A stretch of DNA of 64,000 nucleotides from Trinickia dinghuensis (lineage in GTDB: Bacteria; Pseudomonadota; Gammaproteobacteria; Burkholderiales; Burkholderiaceae): positions 267,302-331,301 of the forward strand of contig NZ_QRGA01000011.1 of assembly GCF_003367175.1 (NCBI RefSeq). Reading direction: 5' to 3'. The notes beneath the pieces are model-generated. The model was not told where the DNA came from. It saw nothing but the letters and a program-made list of their open reading frames with translations, and did no database searches. Every line of letters starts with the position of its first letter. The first letter of the stretch is position 1. A program made the position numbers and the translations under genes. Shown here piece by piece: positions 54,860 through 64,000 of the stretch.

Positions 54860-56119
54860 ATGCCCGCTCTCGACTTCACCGTTCTGTTCGCCGTCATGGT
54901 GGTCGCGATGGTCGCCACGAAAATGTGGCTCGCCTCGCGGCAAATCCGCTTCGTGGCGGCACACCGGGACGCGGTGCCGAGGCAGTTCGCCGATACGATC
55001 CCGATCGAGGCGCATCGGCGCGCGGCCGATTACACGGTCGTGCGCACGCGCTTGACGATGCTCGAAATCATCATCGGCGCCGCCGTGCTGATCGGGCTCA
55101 CGCTGCTCGGCGGCGTCCAGGCCCTCGATCGCGCGGTCACCGGCTGGCTCGGCGAAGGCTATGCGGGCCAGATCGGGCTCGTCGCCGCCGTGGTCGTCGT
55201 CACGAGCGTCATCGATTTGCCGTTCGACTACTACCGCCAATTCGTGGTCGAGGAGCGCTTCGGCTTCAACCGCATGACGCGGGCCATTTTCTTCGCGGAT
55301 CTCGCCAAGGGTTCGGCGCTCGGCGCCGCGTTCGGGCTGCCGCTCCTGTTCGTCGTGCTCTGGCTCATGGGCCGGGCCGGCGGCCTGTGGTGGCTGTGGG
55401 CGTGGGTCGTGATCGTCGCGTTCCAACTGCTCGTGCTGGTGCTCTATCCGACGCTGATCGCCCCGCTGTTCAATAAATTCGAACCGCTGACCGACGAAGC
55501 GCTCGCGCGCCGGATCGACGCGCTGATGAAACGCTGCGGGTTCGCCGCCAAGGGCCTGTTCGTGATGGACGGCAGCCGCCGTTCCGCGCACGGCAACGCC
55601 TACTTCACGGGCTTCGGCGCCGCCAAGCGCATCGTCTTTTTCGACACGCTGCTCTCACGGCTGACGGGCAGCGAAATCGAAGCCGTCTTGGCCCACGAAC
55701 TGGGGCATTTCAAGCGCCGCCACGTCATCAAGCGCATGCTCGTGACGTTTGCGATCACCCTCGGGTTGTTCGCGCTGCTGGGCTGGCTGAGCGGGCGCAC
55801 CTGGTTCTACGAAGGGCTCGGCGTGCGGCCCTCGATGACGGGCAGCAACGACGCCTTGGCACTGGTGCTCTTCTTCCTGGCGCTGCCGGTGTTCTTGTTC
55901 TTCGTCACCCCGCTCGGCAGCCTGACCTCGCGCAAGCACGAGTTCGAAGCCGACGCCTTCGCGGCCAGCCAAACCGACGCGCACGAACTCGTGAACGCGC
56001 TCGTCAAGCTCTATGAAGACAACGCGTCCACGCTGACGCCCGATCCGGTCTACACCGCCTTCTACTACTCGCACCCGCCCGCGTCGCAGCGGATCGAACG
56101 GCTGCTGCGGCACGCATGA
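54860..56119 (+). CDS. M48 family metallopeptidase (Ste24-like)
   Basis: 419 residues from the ATG at 54860; a TTG at 54848 would add four residues. Several membrane helices surround the zinc motif HELGHFK, with a third ligand Glu in [10 protein letters not shown]. This fits M48A, related to Ste24/CAAX protease. It likely cleaves membrane or prenyl-like substrates at the inner membrane. The stop overlaps rsgA as ATGA. Confidence 0.93.
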   Translation: MPALDFTVLFAVMVVAMVATKMWLASRQIRFVAAHRDAVPRQFADTIPIEAHRRAADYTVVRTRLTMLEIIIGAAVLIGLTLLGGVQALDRAVTGWLGEGYAGQIGLVAAVVVVTSVIDLPFDYYRQFVVEERFGFNRMTRAIFFADLAKGSALGAAFGLPLLFVVLWLMGRAGGLWWLWAWVVIVAFQLLVLVLYPTLIAPLFNKFEPLTDEALARRIDALMKRCGFAAKGLFVMDGSRRSAHGNAYFTGFGAAKRIVFFDTLLSRLTGSEIEAVLAHELGHFKRRHVIKRMLVTFAITLGLFALLGWLSGRTWFYEGLGVRPSMTGSNDALALVLFFLALPVFLFFVTPLGSLTSRKHEFEADAFAASQTDAHELVNALVKLYEDNASTLTPDPVYTAFYYSHPPASQRIERLLRHA

Positions 56120-57054
56120 GCTCGCGTCCCGCCAAACCCGGCAAGCAAGCCGGTGCCGTGCGCTTGCACGGGCTCGTCATCGCCGCGCACGGGCGCCATT
56201 ACCTGGTCGCGCCGGAGCACGAGCCGCATACGCCGCTGCAGTGCTTCCCGCGCGGCAAGAAAAGCGAGGTGGCCGTGGGCGACCGCGTCGTCTACGAGCC
56301 GACGTCGGCGGACCAAGGCGTCATCGTCGAAATCGGCGAGCGGCGCAATTTGCTCTATCGTTCCGATCAATACAAATCGAAACTGTTCGCGGCGAACCTC
56401 GATCAATTGCTGATCGTGTTGGCGACCGAACCGCACTTCAGCGAGGATCTGCTCGGCCGGGCGCTGGTCGCCGCCGAAGCCAACGAACTCGCGCCGGTGA
56501 TCGTCCTGAACAAGACCGACGTGACGGTTGCGGTGCCCGCCGCGCGCGCACGTCTGGCGCCCTACCGCGCGCTCGGTTACGACGTGCTCGAACTGTCGAT
56601 CAAGATGTCCCCCGAGGAAGCACGCTCGGCGCTCGCGGAGCGATTGCAGGGCCATGCGACGCTGCTGCTGGGCCAATCGGGAATGGGTAAATCCACCCTC
56701 GTGAATCTCATCGTGCCGGACGCCGACGTCGCCACCCGGGAGATCTCCACTGCCCTGAACAGCGGCCGCCACACGACGACGTTTACGCGCCTGTACCCGC
56801 TGCCCGCAGGCGGCGCACTGATCGACTCGCCGGGATTTCAGGAATTCGGCCTCCACCACTTGACCGAAGGCCGGCTCGAGCGGGCCTTCCCCGAGTTCCG
56901 GCCGCTGCTCGCACATTGCCGGTTCTACAATTGCCATCATCTGCAAGAGCCGGGCTGCGCGATTCTCGACGCGCTGGCGGACGGCCGCGTCGGGCGCGAA
57001 CGGCATGCGCTCTACGCCCAGCTCGTACACGAAGCGAGCCAGATCGTCAGATAA
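56116..57054 (+). CDS. rsgA: Ribosome small subunit-dependent GTPase A
   Basis: 312 residues. An OB-fold N-terminus, then circularly permuted GTPase motifs: NKTD (G4) before [10 protein letters not shown] (G1) and [10 protein letters not shown] (G3), and a C-terminal zinc finger ([14 protein letters not shown] with Cys/His ligands). RsgA checks late 30S maturation. Confidence 0.95.
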   Translation: MSSRPAKPGKQAGAVRLHGLVIAAHGRHYLVAPEHEPHTPLQCFPRGKKSEVAVGDRVVYEPTSADQGVIVEIGERRNLLYRSDQYKSKLFAANLDQLLIVLATEPHFSEDLLGRALVAAEANELAPVIVLNKTDVTVAVPAARARLAPYRALGYDVLELSIKMSPEEARSALAERLQGHATLLLGQSGMGKSTLVNLIVPDADVATREISTALNSGRHTTTFTRLYPLPAGGALIDSPGFQEFGLHHLTEGRLERAFPEFRPLLAHCRFYNCHHLQEPGCAILDALADGRVGRERHALYAQLVHEASQIVR

Positions 57055-57113
57055 CGATCAACGCCAAGACCGACCGAATAATCCGCTCTAACCCGCTCGA
57101 CGAGCGCACGCCC

Positions 57114-57431
57114 ATGCTGAAGCTGACCTTCGCACCGAATCCCGTCATCGGCCAACATTGGGTGAACGTGCTGGCCGCGGCCGGCATCGAATGCGAACTG
57201 CACAACCGGTACTTGAACGGTGCGCTCGGCGAAATTCCGGCCGACCAATGCGCCCCTGAGCTATGGCTGGTCGACGAACGCGACGAAGCGCTGGCCAGAC
57301 GAATCTTGGCGGCAGCCCAGAGCGGACCACCGCCTGGGGCCATGCCCTGGCGGTGCGGCGCCTGCGGCGAGATGCTGGAAGCGCAATTCACGGCCTGCTG
57401 GCGTTGCGGTGCGTGGCGCGAGACGAATTGA
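57114..57431 (+). CDS. DUF2007 domain protein with zinc ribbon
   Basis: 105 residues. The N-terminal DUF2007 fold has AGIECELHNRYLNGALG, and the C-terminus has CGACGEMLE and CWRCGAW, two CxxC pairs that should bind zinc. It was probably a signal-transducing PII-like domain family; the role is unknown. It lies 59 bp after rsgA. Confidence 0.85.
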   Translation: MLKLTFAPNPVIGQHWVNVLAAAGIECELHNRYLNGALGEIPADQCAPELWLVDERDEALARRILAAAQSGPPPGAMPWRCGACGEMLEAQFTACWRCGAWRETN

Positions 57432-57513
57432 CGAACTGACGAATTGACCCAAGCCGAAGCGGGACCGGAACCGAAGCTCGGGTGAAGCGCGCGTGAAACG
57501 TGCCCCCTGTTCG

Positions 57514-58452
57514 TCACCCTACCCAGACGGCGATGGTCAGCATGAGCAGCAGGATCATCCACAAGATGACGGCACGCCAGACGAGACCGACCGCCGATTG
57601 CAGCGTGCGCGGCGTGCAGTCGTCACCGACCGTCACCGGCCCGCCGTCCGGCGCGCCGAGCGCGTCGAGGCTCGACGGCTCCGCCAGGGGGCCCGCTAGG
57701 CGCGCACCGAGCGCCCCGCTGCCGGCGGCGAGCAGGACGCCCTCGTTGGCGTCGGGCCATTGGCGCGCGTGGTTGCGCCAGGCATAGATCGCGTCCTCGA
57801 AATTGCCGACGATCGCGAAACCGAGCGCCGTCAGCCGCGACGGCACCCAGTCGATGACGAAAAACGCGTTGCGTGCGAACGCGCCGAAGGCGGCTGTGCG
57901 CTCCCCGACCGACACGCTCCAGCTGCGCGCGAGGTATTCGGAGATCCGGTAGAGCACGGCGCCGGCCGGACCGATCGGCACGAGAAACCAGAAGAAGACG
58001 CCGAACACATGGCGATGCGAAGCGACGACGGCGTGAATCAGCGTATGACGCGCGATTTCGCCGACGGGCATGTCGACCGTATCCATCCCCGTCCATTCGC
58101 CGAGAATTTCACGGGCGCGCGGGACATCGTCGTTATTCAGCGCGAGATGAATATCGGTGAAGTAATGACTGAACTGGCGGAAACCGAGCGTGAAATAAAC
58201 GATGACGACGTTCCAGAGGAACGCCAGAGCGAAACTGATTCGATAAAGGACGTAATAGATCGCGGCGACGGCGAGCGTCCAAGGCAGCACGACGACGAGC
58301 CAGGCGAGCATCCCGTGTTTTCTCTTGCCCGCGTCGAAACCCTGCGCGGCCGATTCCGCGTGGTACTGCAGCAGCGCGAAGATCGGGTTGCTCTGCGAGA
58401 GCGCGCGCAGCTGTTCGATGACGAGGGCCAGCAATACGGAGAAAAAGGTCAT
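57514..58452 (-). CDS. CobD/CbiB family protein
   Basis: 312 residues with five to six hydrophobic helices. The N-terminal membrane segment and the FVIDWVPSRLTALGFAIVGNFE motif are those of the CobD/CbiB adenosylcobinamide-phosphate synthase family. No other cobalamin genes surround it and it is shorter at the N-terminus than true CbiB, so its reaction is uncertain. It is convergent with the DUF2007 gene. Confidence 0.82.
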   Translation of the reverse strand: MTFFSVLLALVIEQLRALSQSNPIFALLQYHAESAAQGFDAGKRKHGMLAWLVVVLPWTLAVAAIYYVLYRISFALAFLWNVVIVYFTLGFRQFSHYFTDIHLALNNDDVPRAREILGEWTGMDTVDMPVGEIARHTLIHAVVASHRHVFGVFFWFLVPIGPAGAVLYRISEYLARSWSVSVGERTAAFGAFARNAFFVIDWVPSRLTALGFAIVGNFEDAIYAWRNHARQWPDANEGVLLAAGSGALGARLAGPLAEPSSLDALGAPDGGPVTVGDDCTPRTLQSAVGLVWRAVILWMILLLMLTIAVWVG

Positions 58453-58571
58453 GCGAGGGGCCGTGACAATTCGAGTTTGTTCGTATGTCGCGTAACGATA
58501 GCACAGGGCGCGATGCCCGAATGCGAGCGCATCGGCTTAGCGCAACACCCTACGATGCAGGGGTTGTGCAC

Positions 58572-59249
58572 TCATGCCGCCAAAAAGCGATAGAAATTGC
58601 GCAACATGCCGGCAGTTGCGCCCCAAATGAAATATTGGCCGCCTGCGCCCGATCGCGGATACGGCATGGCGAAAAAGCGACGCTCGCCGCCTTCCCAACG
58701 CAGTACGCGAACTTCGTGATTGGCGGGATTCATCAAGAACGGAAGCGGCACCTCGAAGATTTCCGCCACTTCGAGCGTATCGGCCTGCACCGTAAAGGGC
58801 GAATGCACGAGTCCGACGACGGGCGCCACGCGAAATCCCGTGCCCGTTAGATAATCGGGCAGTGCGCCGAGCACCTCGACGCGAGCCGGATCGAGTGCGA
58901 CTTCTTCTTGCGCTTCGCGCAAGGCCGTTGCGGTTGCGTCGCGGTCGAACGGCTCGCGGCGGCCGCCGGGAAAGCTGATTTGCCCTGCGTGATCGCTCAG
59001 GTGATCGGCGCGCTGGGTGAGCAGCACCGAAAGCCCAGTCTCGCGCACGACGAGCGGGACGAGCACGGCGGCGGCGCGCGGGTCGCCGCGCTCGGGGAAA
59101 GTCTCGAACGGTTCGGGCGCCCAGGCCAAACGCTGGGTGAAGCGCTCGCGCAGGCCGGCCGGCGTCAGACGATAGGGGGCGATCCGGGGCAGCGCCGCGC
59201 CGGTGGTTTCGATCGGTAAGACTTCGGGTTCGAAGACGGGACGGATCAA
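58572..59249 (-). CDS. Nudix hydrolase, CoA pyrophosphatase-like
   Basis: 225 residues. The Nudix box is GGRREPFDRDATATALREAQEEVAL, with all consensus Glu and Gly residues, preceded by VLLTQRADHLSDHAGQISFPGG, the NuCoA-type motif. It should cut coenzyme A to 4'-phosphopantetheine and 3',5'-ADP. It lies between the CobD-like gene and rplS on the same strand. Confidence 0.9.
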   Translation of the reverse strand: MIRPVFEPEVLPIETTGAALPRIAPYRLTPAGLRERFTQRLAWAPEPFETFPERGDPRAAAVLVPLVVRETGLSVLLTQRADHLSDHAGQISFPGGRREPFDRDATATALREAQEEVALDPARVEVLGALPDYLTGTGFRVAPVVGLVHSPFTVQADTLEVAEIFEVPLPFLMNPANHEVRVLRWEGGERRFFAMPYPRSGAGGQYFIWGATAGMLRNFYRFLAA

Positions 59250-59307
59250 CGTAACGCTCGTGAAGTCATGGGCAGATACCCGTCATTGTGACTCGCCAAA
59301 CCAAAAA

Positions 59308-59338
59308 GAAAAAAGCACCCGAAGCGGGTGCTTTTTTC
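59308..59338. terminator. Bidirectional terminator between rplS and the Nudix gene
   Basis: Stem AAAAAGCACCC/GGGTGCTTTTT with a 5-nt GAAGC loop, T tract on both strands. It ends the ribosomal operon on the minus strand. Confidence 0.92.
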
Positions 59339-59353
59339 TTACAACTTGCACGC

Positions 59354-59734
59354 TCAGGAAGCCGCGCGGTCCTTCGAGACCAGCTTTTCCTTGATACGTG
59401 CCGACTTGCCCGAACGCTCGCGCAGGTAGTACAGCTTCGCACGACGCACATCGCCGCGACGCTTCACGACGATGCTGGCCAGCAGCGGCGAGTACGTTTG
59501 GAACGTACGCTCGACGCCTTCGCCCGACGAAATCTTACGGACGATGAACGACGAGTTCAGGCCGCGATTACGCTTGGCGATCACAACGCCTTCATAGGCC
59601 TGGACGCGCTTGCGCGTGCCTTCGACCACGTTCACGTTGACGATCACGGTATCGCCGGGGGCGAATTCGGGGATCGTCTTGCCGGCGAGCGAGCGCTCGA
59701 TTTCTTCCTGCTCGAGTTTTGCAATCAGATTCAT
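59354..59734 (-). CDS. rplS: 50S ribosomal protein L19
   Basis: 126 residues from the ATG at 59734, with an AAGGAG site. [17 protein letters not shown] and [17 protein letters not shown] are characteristic. Last gene of the rpsP-rimM-trmD-rplS operon; L19 sits at the 30S-50S interface. Confidence 0.97.
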   Translation of the reverse strand: MNLIAKLEQEEIERSLAGKTIPEFAPGDTVIVNVNVVEGTRKRVQAYEGVVIAKRNRGLNSSFIVRKISSGEGVERTFQTYSPLLASIVVKRRGDVRRAKLYYLRERSGKSARIKEKLVSKDRAAS

Positions 59735-59881
59735 CACTGACTCCTTATGCCATCTTGTCGGCGTTGTGCCTGCCGTATGCCGAATCGGCAATGTGGCTCG
59801 GCCCCGATAGAGGATGGGTTCACATCTGACACCGCTTTGAAAGCGGCGCCGCCTGCGCCTTGCGCGCGGCCCGCAGCCCGC

Positions 59882-60649
59882 TCAGGACTCCGATGCCGCT
59901 TTCGCCAGGCTTGCGAGCCATGCCTCGTCGGCACGGCTCAACATCTTGCTCCGCCGCGCGCGCACGATCAGGTCGGGCCGCTTGGCGAGGGTGTTTCTGA
60001 GCGCTTCCTTACGCCGCCACTGCTCGATTTCGGCGTGATGGCCGCCGAGCAGTACGTCGGGCACACGCATGCCCTCGTATTCCTCGGGGCGCGTGTAATG
60101 CGGGCAATCGAGCAGCCCGTCCACGAAACTATCCTGCACGGCCGATTGTGAATCGCCGAGCACACCCGGCAACTGCCGCACGACCGCGTCCATCAACGCC
60201 ATGGCGGGCAACTCCCCGCCCGACAGGACGAAATCGCCCAGGCTGACTTCCTCGTCGACACAGCGCTCGATGAGACGCTGATCGATCGCTTCATATCGGC
60301 CGCAGAGCAGCACGAGCCCAGGCTCGCTTGCGAAACGCATCACGCGTTCGTGATCGAGCGGCGCCCCTTGGGGCGACATCATCACGACGCGCGCCCCGCT
60401 CACGCCCAGGGCTTCCTGCGCCGCTTTCGCCGCGCCGATGGCCGCCTCGAGCGGCTTGGCCAGCATGACCATGCCGGGCCCGCCGCCGTACGGCCGATCG
60501 TCGACGGTACGGTAATTGTCCGTCGTGAAATCGCGCGGATTCCACGTTCTCAAGCCGAACCGCCCTTGCTTCGCCGCTCGGCTCGTGATGCCCCACTCGG
60601 TAATCGCGCGGAACATCTCGGGAAAGAGCGTGACGACATCGAACTGCAT
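59882..60649 (-). CDS. trmD: tRNA (guanine-N1)-methyltransferase TrmD
   Basis: 255 residues from the ATG at 60649; open frame upstream overlaps rim[23 protein letters not shown] and the knotted SAM site with [21 protein letters not shown] are diagnostic. TrmD makes m1G37 in tRNAs that read CNN codons and prevents frameshifts. Confidence 0.97.
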   Translation of the reverse strand: MQFDVVTLFPEMFRAITEWGITSRAAKQGRFGLRTWNPRDFTTDNYRTVDDRPYGGGPGMVMLAKPLEAAIGAAKAAQEALGVSGARVVMMSPQGAPLDHERVMRFASEPGLVLLCGRYEAIDQRLIERCVDEEVSLGDFVLSGGELPAMALMDAVVRQLPGVLGDSQSAVQDSFVDGLLDCPHYTRPEEYEGMRVPDVLLGGHHAEIEQWRRKEALRNTLAKRPDLIVRARRSKMLSRADEAWLASLAKAASES

Positions 60650-60675
60650 CGCTCGCTCCCTGATGTGGACCCTGC

Positions 60676-61368
60676 TCAGTAATCGGCTTCCCAATCGACG
60701 ACGATACGCTTCGCCGCCTGATCCACCGTCTTCACATACACGCCGACGAACGGGATCAACCGCTCGCCGGTGACCGGCTGCCCGTCCTTGCCCTGCGACG
60801 GATACTCGATGCGAAGCACCGAGTGCGCGCCGTTGTCGATCAGATCGGCCACGGCGCCGAGCGCCACGCCCGCTTCGTTGACGACTTCGAGGCCGATCAG
60901 ATCGACCCAGTAGAACTCGTCGGCCTCGAGCGAGGGGAAATCGCTGCGGCGCACATGGACTTGCCACCCGCGCAGCGCGAGCGCCTGATCACGATCGCCA
61001 ACGCCGCTCAACTGCGCGACGATGCTGTCGCTATGCGTCTTTGCCGCAACGACCGGGGCCGCCTTGATCTCGCGCCCCTTGACGATCCACCAGCTTTTGG
61101 CGCTCGTCAAAGCGTCGCCGCCACGGTTCGCGCCGGCGTGCGGCGCGACCTTCACCCAGCCTTTCAAGCCGTAGGCGTCGACAATGGCGCCGACTTCGAC
61201 GGCACCGTCAGGCAACGCCTGGACCGACTCGATGCCCGACGCTGGGCCGGCGGCTGCATGCACCGCATTGCGCTCGACCGGCTTGCGCGCGAACGCGCCA
61301 AACGACGCAGGCGCCCGGGAAGCGGCTTTTGCTCGACCCGAGCCGCCCGAATCATCACGAACGGACAT
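60676..61368 (-). CDS. rimM: Ribosome maturation factor RimM
   Basis: 230 residues. A long hydrophilic N-terminal extension (about 1-55) comes before the RimM domain ([18 protein letters not shown]), with the PRC-barrel half ([16 protein letters not shown]) and [10 protein letters not shown] at the end. RimM binds S19 and aids 30S head assembly. Gap of 26 bp to trmD. Confidence 0.95.
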   Translation of the reverse strand: MSVRDDSGGSGRAKAASRAPASFGAFARKPVERNAVHAAAGPASGIESVQALPDGAVEVGAIVDAYGLKGWVKVAPHAGANRGGDALTSAKSWWIVKGREIKAAPVVAAKTHSDSIVAQLSGVGDRDQALALRGWQVHVRRSDFPSLEADEFYWVDLIGLEVVNEAGVALGAVADLIDNGAHSVLRIEYPSQGKDGQPVTGERLIPFVGVYVKTVDQAAKRIVVDWEADY

Positions 61369-61483
61369 CGATAAACCTCACAGTTGCTCGACCACGAGCG
61401 GCTGCCGACCGACCGCTGCCTGCACCACGCCGTTCATGCGGAGTAGTACACACAACAAGCGGCCCACATTACCGCCGGCGCGA

Positions 61484-61738
61484 TTAAGCAGCCGGTTGCG
61501 CCTTTTGCGCTTGCTTCACGAGACGCTCGACCGTCGGCGACAGTTGCGCGCCCACGCCTTGCCAGTACGTCAGACGATCTTGCGCGATGCGCAGCGATTC
61601 GCCCTTCGTGGCGACCGGGTTGTAGAAGCCGACGCGCTCGATGAAACGGCCGTCGCGGCGGTTGCGCGAATCGGTGGCGACGATGTTGTAGAACGGGCGC
61701 TTCTTCGAGCCGCCACGTGCCAAGCGGATGATGACCAT
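61484..61738 (-). CDS. rpsP: 30S ribosomal protein S16
   Basis: 84 residues from the ATG at 61738; [20 protein letters not shown] and [14 protein letters not shown] are the S16 signature. First gene of the operon, behind a strong promoter. Confidence 0.97.
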   Translation of the reverse strand: MVIIRLARGGSKKRPFYNIVATDSRNRRDGRFIERVGFYNPVATKGESLRIAQDRLTYWQGVGAQLSPTVERLVKQAQKAQPAA

Positions 61739-61784
61739 ACTGTAATCCTTGAAAACCGGGGGTTCGGAACTACTGAAACGATCG

Positions 61785-61813
61785 ATTATAGCGGGAAACT
61801 GAAACCATAACAA
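61785..61813 (-). promoter_or_regulatory. Promoter of the rpsP-rimM-trmD-rplS operon
   Basis: On the minus strand TTGTTA (61808-61813), 17-bp spacer, TATAAT (61785-61790), 47 bp before rpsP. Confidence 0.88.
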
Positions 61814-61963
61814 ACACTTACCCGGTTTCCCGTGCGGTATGCGCAACCGAATCCAGGCTCGATGTAAAGACGGAGACGTACAATGCGCCCTCGGATGCCT
61901 GCGTGAGCGGGCGTTTTTTCTCGGCAAACCACCGCTTCACGTTCTTTCCACGCTCTTTCGGTC

Positions 61964-62434
61964 ATGTCCACACGCGCTTCTTCCGCCCCCACGCGCTTTC
62001 GCTCCAAAACGCTCACTGCATTGCTGGCCTTCCTGTTCGGCAGTCTCGGCGCACATCGGTTCTATCTGTACGGCCGGCGCGACCTGTTCGGATGGGCTCA
62101 CTTGATCGGCCTGGCGCTCGGCATCCCAGGCGTGCTGCTGCTCATTGCCACGCAGCGCGCTTCCGTGCTCGGGTGGGCGCTCGCCGTCCCCGGCGCCGTC
62201 TCGTTGTTCGCCGCATTTCTCGCGGCGATCGTCTACGGGCTGCGCCCCGATGAAAAATGGGACGCGCAATTCAACGCGGAACAGACGAACCGCAGCCGAT
62301 CGGGCTGGCCCGTCATCTTCGTCGTGATCTTTTCGTTGTTCATCGGCGCGCTGCTGCTGATGACCGGGCTCGCCGTGTCGTTCCAAACGTATTTCGAGTC
62401 GCAAGGCGGCTTGAGCACCTCGCTCTCGCAGTAA
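61964..62434 (+). CDS. TM2 domain membrane protein
   Basis: 156 residues. Basic N-terminus, then a TM2 domain (LLAFLFGSLGAHRFYLYGRRD, LIGLALGIPGVLLL) and two further helices in the C-terminal part, so about four membrane spans. Members are small inner-membrane proteins of unknown role. Divergent from rpsP. Confidence 0.88.
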   Translation: MSTRASSAPTRFRSKTLTALLAFLFGSLGAHRFYLYGRRDLFGWAHLIGLALGIPGVLLLIATQRASVLGWALAVPGAVSLFAAFLAAIVYGLRPDEKWDAQFNAEQTNRSRSGWPVIFVVIFSLFIGALLLMTGLAVSFQTYFESQGGLSTSLSQ

Positions 62435-62455
62435 TCGCGGGGCGGCGCGGCCCCG

Positions 62456-63571
62456 TCAAAAAAGATCCAACTGCGGGTTCGGCGCGGCGGCCGGGGCCGG
62501 CTTCTTGAAGTGAGACATATCGAGGATGCCGTGCTGCCGCGCGTTGAGGCCGAGCCGCTTCACCGCTTTATCGAAGCGCTGCTTGAGCAGATCGGCCCAA
62601 GCGCCCTCCCCCTTCATGCGATGCGCGAACGACGAGTCGTAGTCCTTGCCGCCGCGCATGTCGTGCACGCGAGCCATGACGCGATCCGCCCGCTGCGGAA
62701 AATGGGCGGCGAGCCAGTCCTTGAAAAGCGGCGCGACCTCCCACGGCAAGCGCAAGACGATGTAGCTCGCGCTCGTTGCACCCGCTTCGGCGCAAGCCTC
62801 CAGCACGCGCTCGAGATCGGGCTCCGTGACGAACGGGATAACGGGCGCGACGCTCACGCCCACGGGAATACCGGCCTCGCTGAGTGCGCGAATCGTACGG
62901 AGCCTACGCGAGGGCGTTGCCGCCCGCGGCTCCAGCGTGCGTGCGATCTGCGCATCGAGCGTCGTGATCGTGACGGCCGCCATCACCTGTCCGCGCTCGG
63001 CCATCGGCGCGAGTAGATCCATGTCCCGCTCGATCAGCGACGACTTCGTAATCGCGGCGAATGGGTGTCCGTAGTCGTGCAGGATCTCGATGATGCGTCT
63101 TGTCAGGCGCAATTCGCGCTCGACGGGCTGATAAGCGTCGGTGTTGACGCCGAGCGCGATCGGCTCCGGCGCGTAGTTCTTCTTCGATAGCTCTCGTCGC
63201 AGCAGTTCGGGGGCGTTGATCTTCGCGTAGATGCGGCTTTCGAAATCGAGGCCGGGCGAGAGACCGAGATAGCTGTGCGTCGGGCGAGCGAAGCAGTAAA
63301 TGCATCCGTGCTCGCAGCCGCGATAGGGATTGAGCGAAACGTTGAACGGGATGTCGGGCGACGCATTGCGGGTGAGGATGCTGCGAGCCTGCTCCTCGAA
63401 TACTTGCGTCTTCAGTGCCGGAGGCGCGTCGTCCTCGCCCCCGGCTAGCCAGCCGTCGTCGACCGTTACTCGCTGATCCAACTCGTAGCGGCCTTGCAGA
63501 TTCGTGACCGCCCCCCGGCCTTTGAGCGGCGCGGGTGGGGCAATCGGGTATTCGGCGTCGAGGTTGTCCAT
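62456..63571 (-). CDS. PA0069-family radical SAM protein
   Basis: 371 residues. The cluster motif is CEHGCIYC in SLNPYRGCEHGCIYCFARP (C-x3-C-x2-C), followed by THSYLGLSPGLDFESRIY and IALGVNTDAYQPVER, which mark the PA0069/SplB-like group. Spore photoproduct lyase itself repairs DNA photoproducts, but this bacterium is not a spore former; function is unknown. A perfect LexA box lies 72 bp upstream of the start, which suggests a DNA-damage role. Confidence 0.88.
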   Translation of the reverse strand: MDNLDAEYPIAPPAPLKGRGAVTNLQGRYELDQRVTVDDGWLAGGEDDAPPALKTQVFEEQARSILTRNASPDIPFNVSLNPYRGCEHGCIYCFARPTHSYLGLSPGLDFESRIYAKINAPELLRRELSKKNYAPEPIALGVNTDAYQPVERELRLTRRIIEILHDYGHPFAAITKSSLIERDMDLLAPMAERGQVMAAVTITTLDAQIARTLEPRAATPSRRLRTIRALSEAGIPVGVSVAPVIPFVTEPDLERVLEACAEAGATSASYIVLRLPWEVAPLFKDWLAAHFPQRADRVMARVHDMRGGKDYDSSFAHRMKGEGAWADLLKQRFDKAVKRLGLNARQHGILDMSHFKKPAPAAAPNPQLDLF

Positions 63572-63642
63572 CGTACATTCAAGCCCAGCACGGTTGCTCG
63601 GCCTGTCTCCCTATGCGGGATGTGTATAGACGATCTTTTTAC

Positions 63643-63658
63643 TGTATGCATATACAGT
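63643..63658. promoter_or_regulatory. LexA (SOS) box
   Basis: CTGT-N8-ACAG with an A/T-rich alternating centre, an exact match to the E. coli/betaproteobacterial consensus. It lies 72 bp upstream of the radical SAM gene (coordinates may be off by 1). Confidence 0.85.
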
Positions 63659-63816
63659 ATGTCAAGTACGAGAACAGCGAGGCTTGAATGGGGGCGAGGT
63701 GTCGCGCGGTTGCGCGATCCGCAGGAAGGAACGGGTTGCCGAAAGCGCGCGGACCGCGACCTGATAGTAGTGGATCGCTTGTTGTCTCGGTTTGGACTTT
63801 CCGGCGCGTAAAAGCA

Positions 63817-63852
63817 CAAACCCCCGAGAGCGCGGGGCTGTCGGGGGTTTGG
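63817..63852 (-). terminator. rRNA operon terminator
   Basis: AACCCCCGA with TCGGGGGTT stem around a GC-rich loop, with A/T-rich flanks, about 60 bp beyond the 5S 3' end on the minus strand. Confidence 0.75.
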
Positions 63853-63914
63853 TCTTACATGCTCTGCATTGGCTCAGAGTAACCGCTAAAGCGCTAACTC
63901 TGACCGTAAGGGGA

Positions 63915-64000
63915 GCCTGACGATTACCTACTTTCACACGGGCAATCCGCACTATCATCGGCGTGGAGTCGTTTCACGGTCCTGTTCGGGATGGGAAGGG
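63915..64000 (-). rRNA. rrf: 5S ribosomal RNA, 3' portion (continues beyond window)
   Basis: The complement reads CCATCCCGAACAGGACCG, followed by GTGAAAGTAGGTAATCGTCAGG at the 3' end, the 3' two-thirds of Burkholderiaceae 5S rRNA. The 5' part and the rest of the rrn operon lie to the right of the window. Confidence 0.95.

Noticed and set aside
63494..63811. Short plus-strand frame starting at the LexA box
   Set aside because: Overlaps the box and has no ribosome site or recognised domain.
1..64000. CRISPR arrays, insertion sequences and prophage genes
   Set aside because: No regular spacer-repeat array, transposase-like frame or phage structural genes were seen.

Overview
The window is about 65% GC and reads as a core chromosomal segment of a betaproteobacterium of the family Burkholderiaceae (Burkholderia sensu lato, for example Paraburkholderia, Trinickia or Caballeronia). 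The evidence is the block yceD/maf/S49 protease/rluC/rne, the moaA-mobA-moeA run next to rne, the rpsP-rimM-trmD-rplS operon, the protein features of each family, and a 5S rRNA end that fits Burkholderia. The genus is inferred from gene content and not tested by a search.

Layout. 1-9.4 kb: the yceD end of a yceD-rpmF-type operon, maf, a tetrapyrrole-methylase-fold methyltransferase, a four-gene minus-strand set (rluC, HAD phosphatase, Rieske protein, S49 peptidase) and rne with a 0.7 kb leader. 9.6-13.7 kb: molybdenum cofactor genes moaA, mobA and moeA, then a small membrane protein and a GNAT acetyltransferase. 13.7-19.8 kb: minus-strand rmuC, a 2-hydroxyacid dehydrogenase, an NhaD-like antiporter, a LutC-like protein and pncB. 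20-24.9 kb: fdxA, two identical tRNA-Asn genes, creA, an AraC regulator, azlC-azlD and an unrecognised conserved-looking protein. 25-36.9 kb: a UvrD-family helicase with an SOS-like box, an S4 protein, a MATE pump, a phospholipase D-like lipoprotein, fumC, a thioesterase, a GlxA-type regulator with an MFS transporter, a 45-residue lipoprotein, and an ArsR-type regulator. 37-39.4 kb: a FecR/DUF6600 secreted protein. 50.7-64 kb: folA, pmbA, darP, a MogA protein, orn, an M48 protease, rsgA, a DUF2007 protein, a CobD-like protein, a Nudix hydrolase, the rplS-trmD-rimM-rpsP operon, a TM2 protein, a PA0069-type radical SAM gene behind a perfect LexA box, and the 3' part of a 5S rRNA gene.

The most unusual part is 40.7-50.6 kb, lying between thyA and folA. 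It encodes seven exported proteins in a row whose order and types match the Fap functional-amyloid system of Pseudomonas: one or two small FapA-position proteins, a three-repeat FapB-like subunit, a larger Ser/Gly/Asn-rich FapC-like subunit, a C39-family peptidase-like protein (FapD position), a FapE-position protein and a coiled-coil plus beta-barrel outer-membrane protein (FapF position). Two paralogous sigma-54 enhancer-binding proteins of the VpsR type flank it. The first gene is preceded by a well-spaced -24/-12 promoter (42521-42535) and a perfect 20-bp palindrome (42428-42447) at enhancer distance. Three of the exported proteins share a D-x2-L-x4-G motif that may be read by the C39 protein. 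The likely job is export and assembly of an extracellular amyloid fibre for biofilm, switched on through RpoN.
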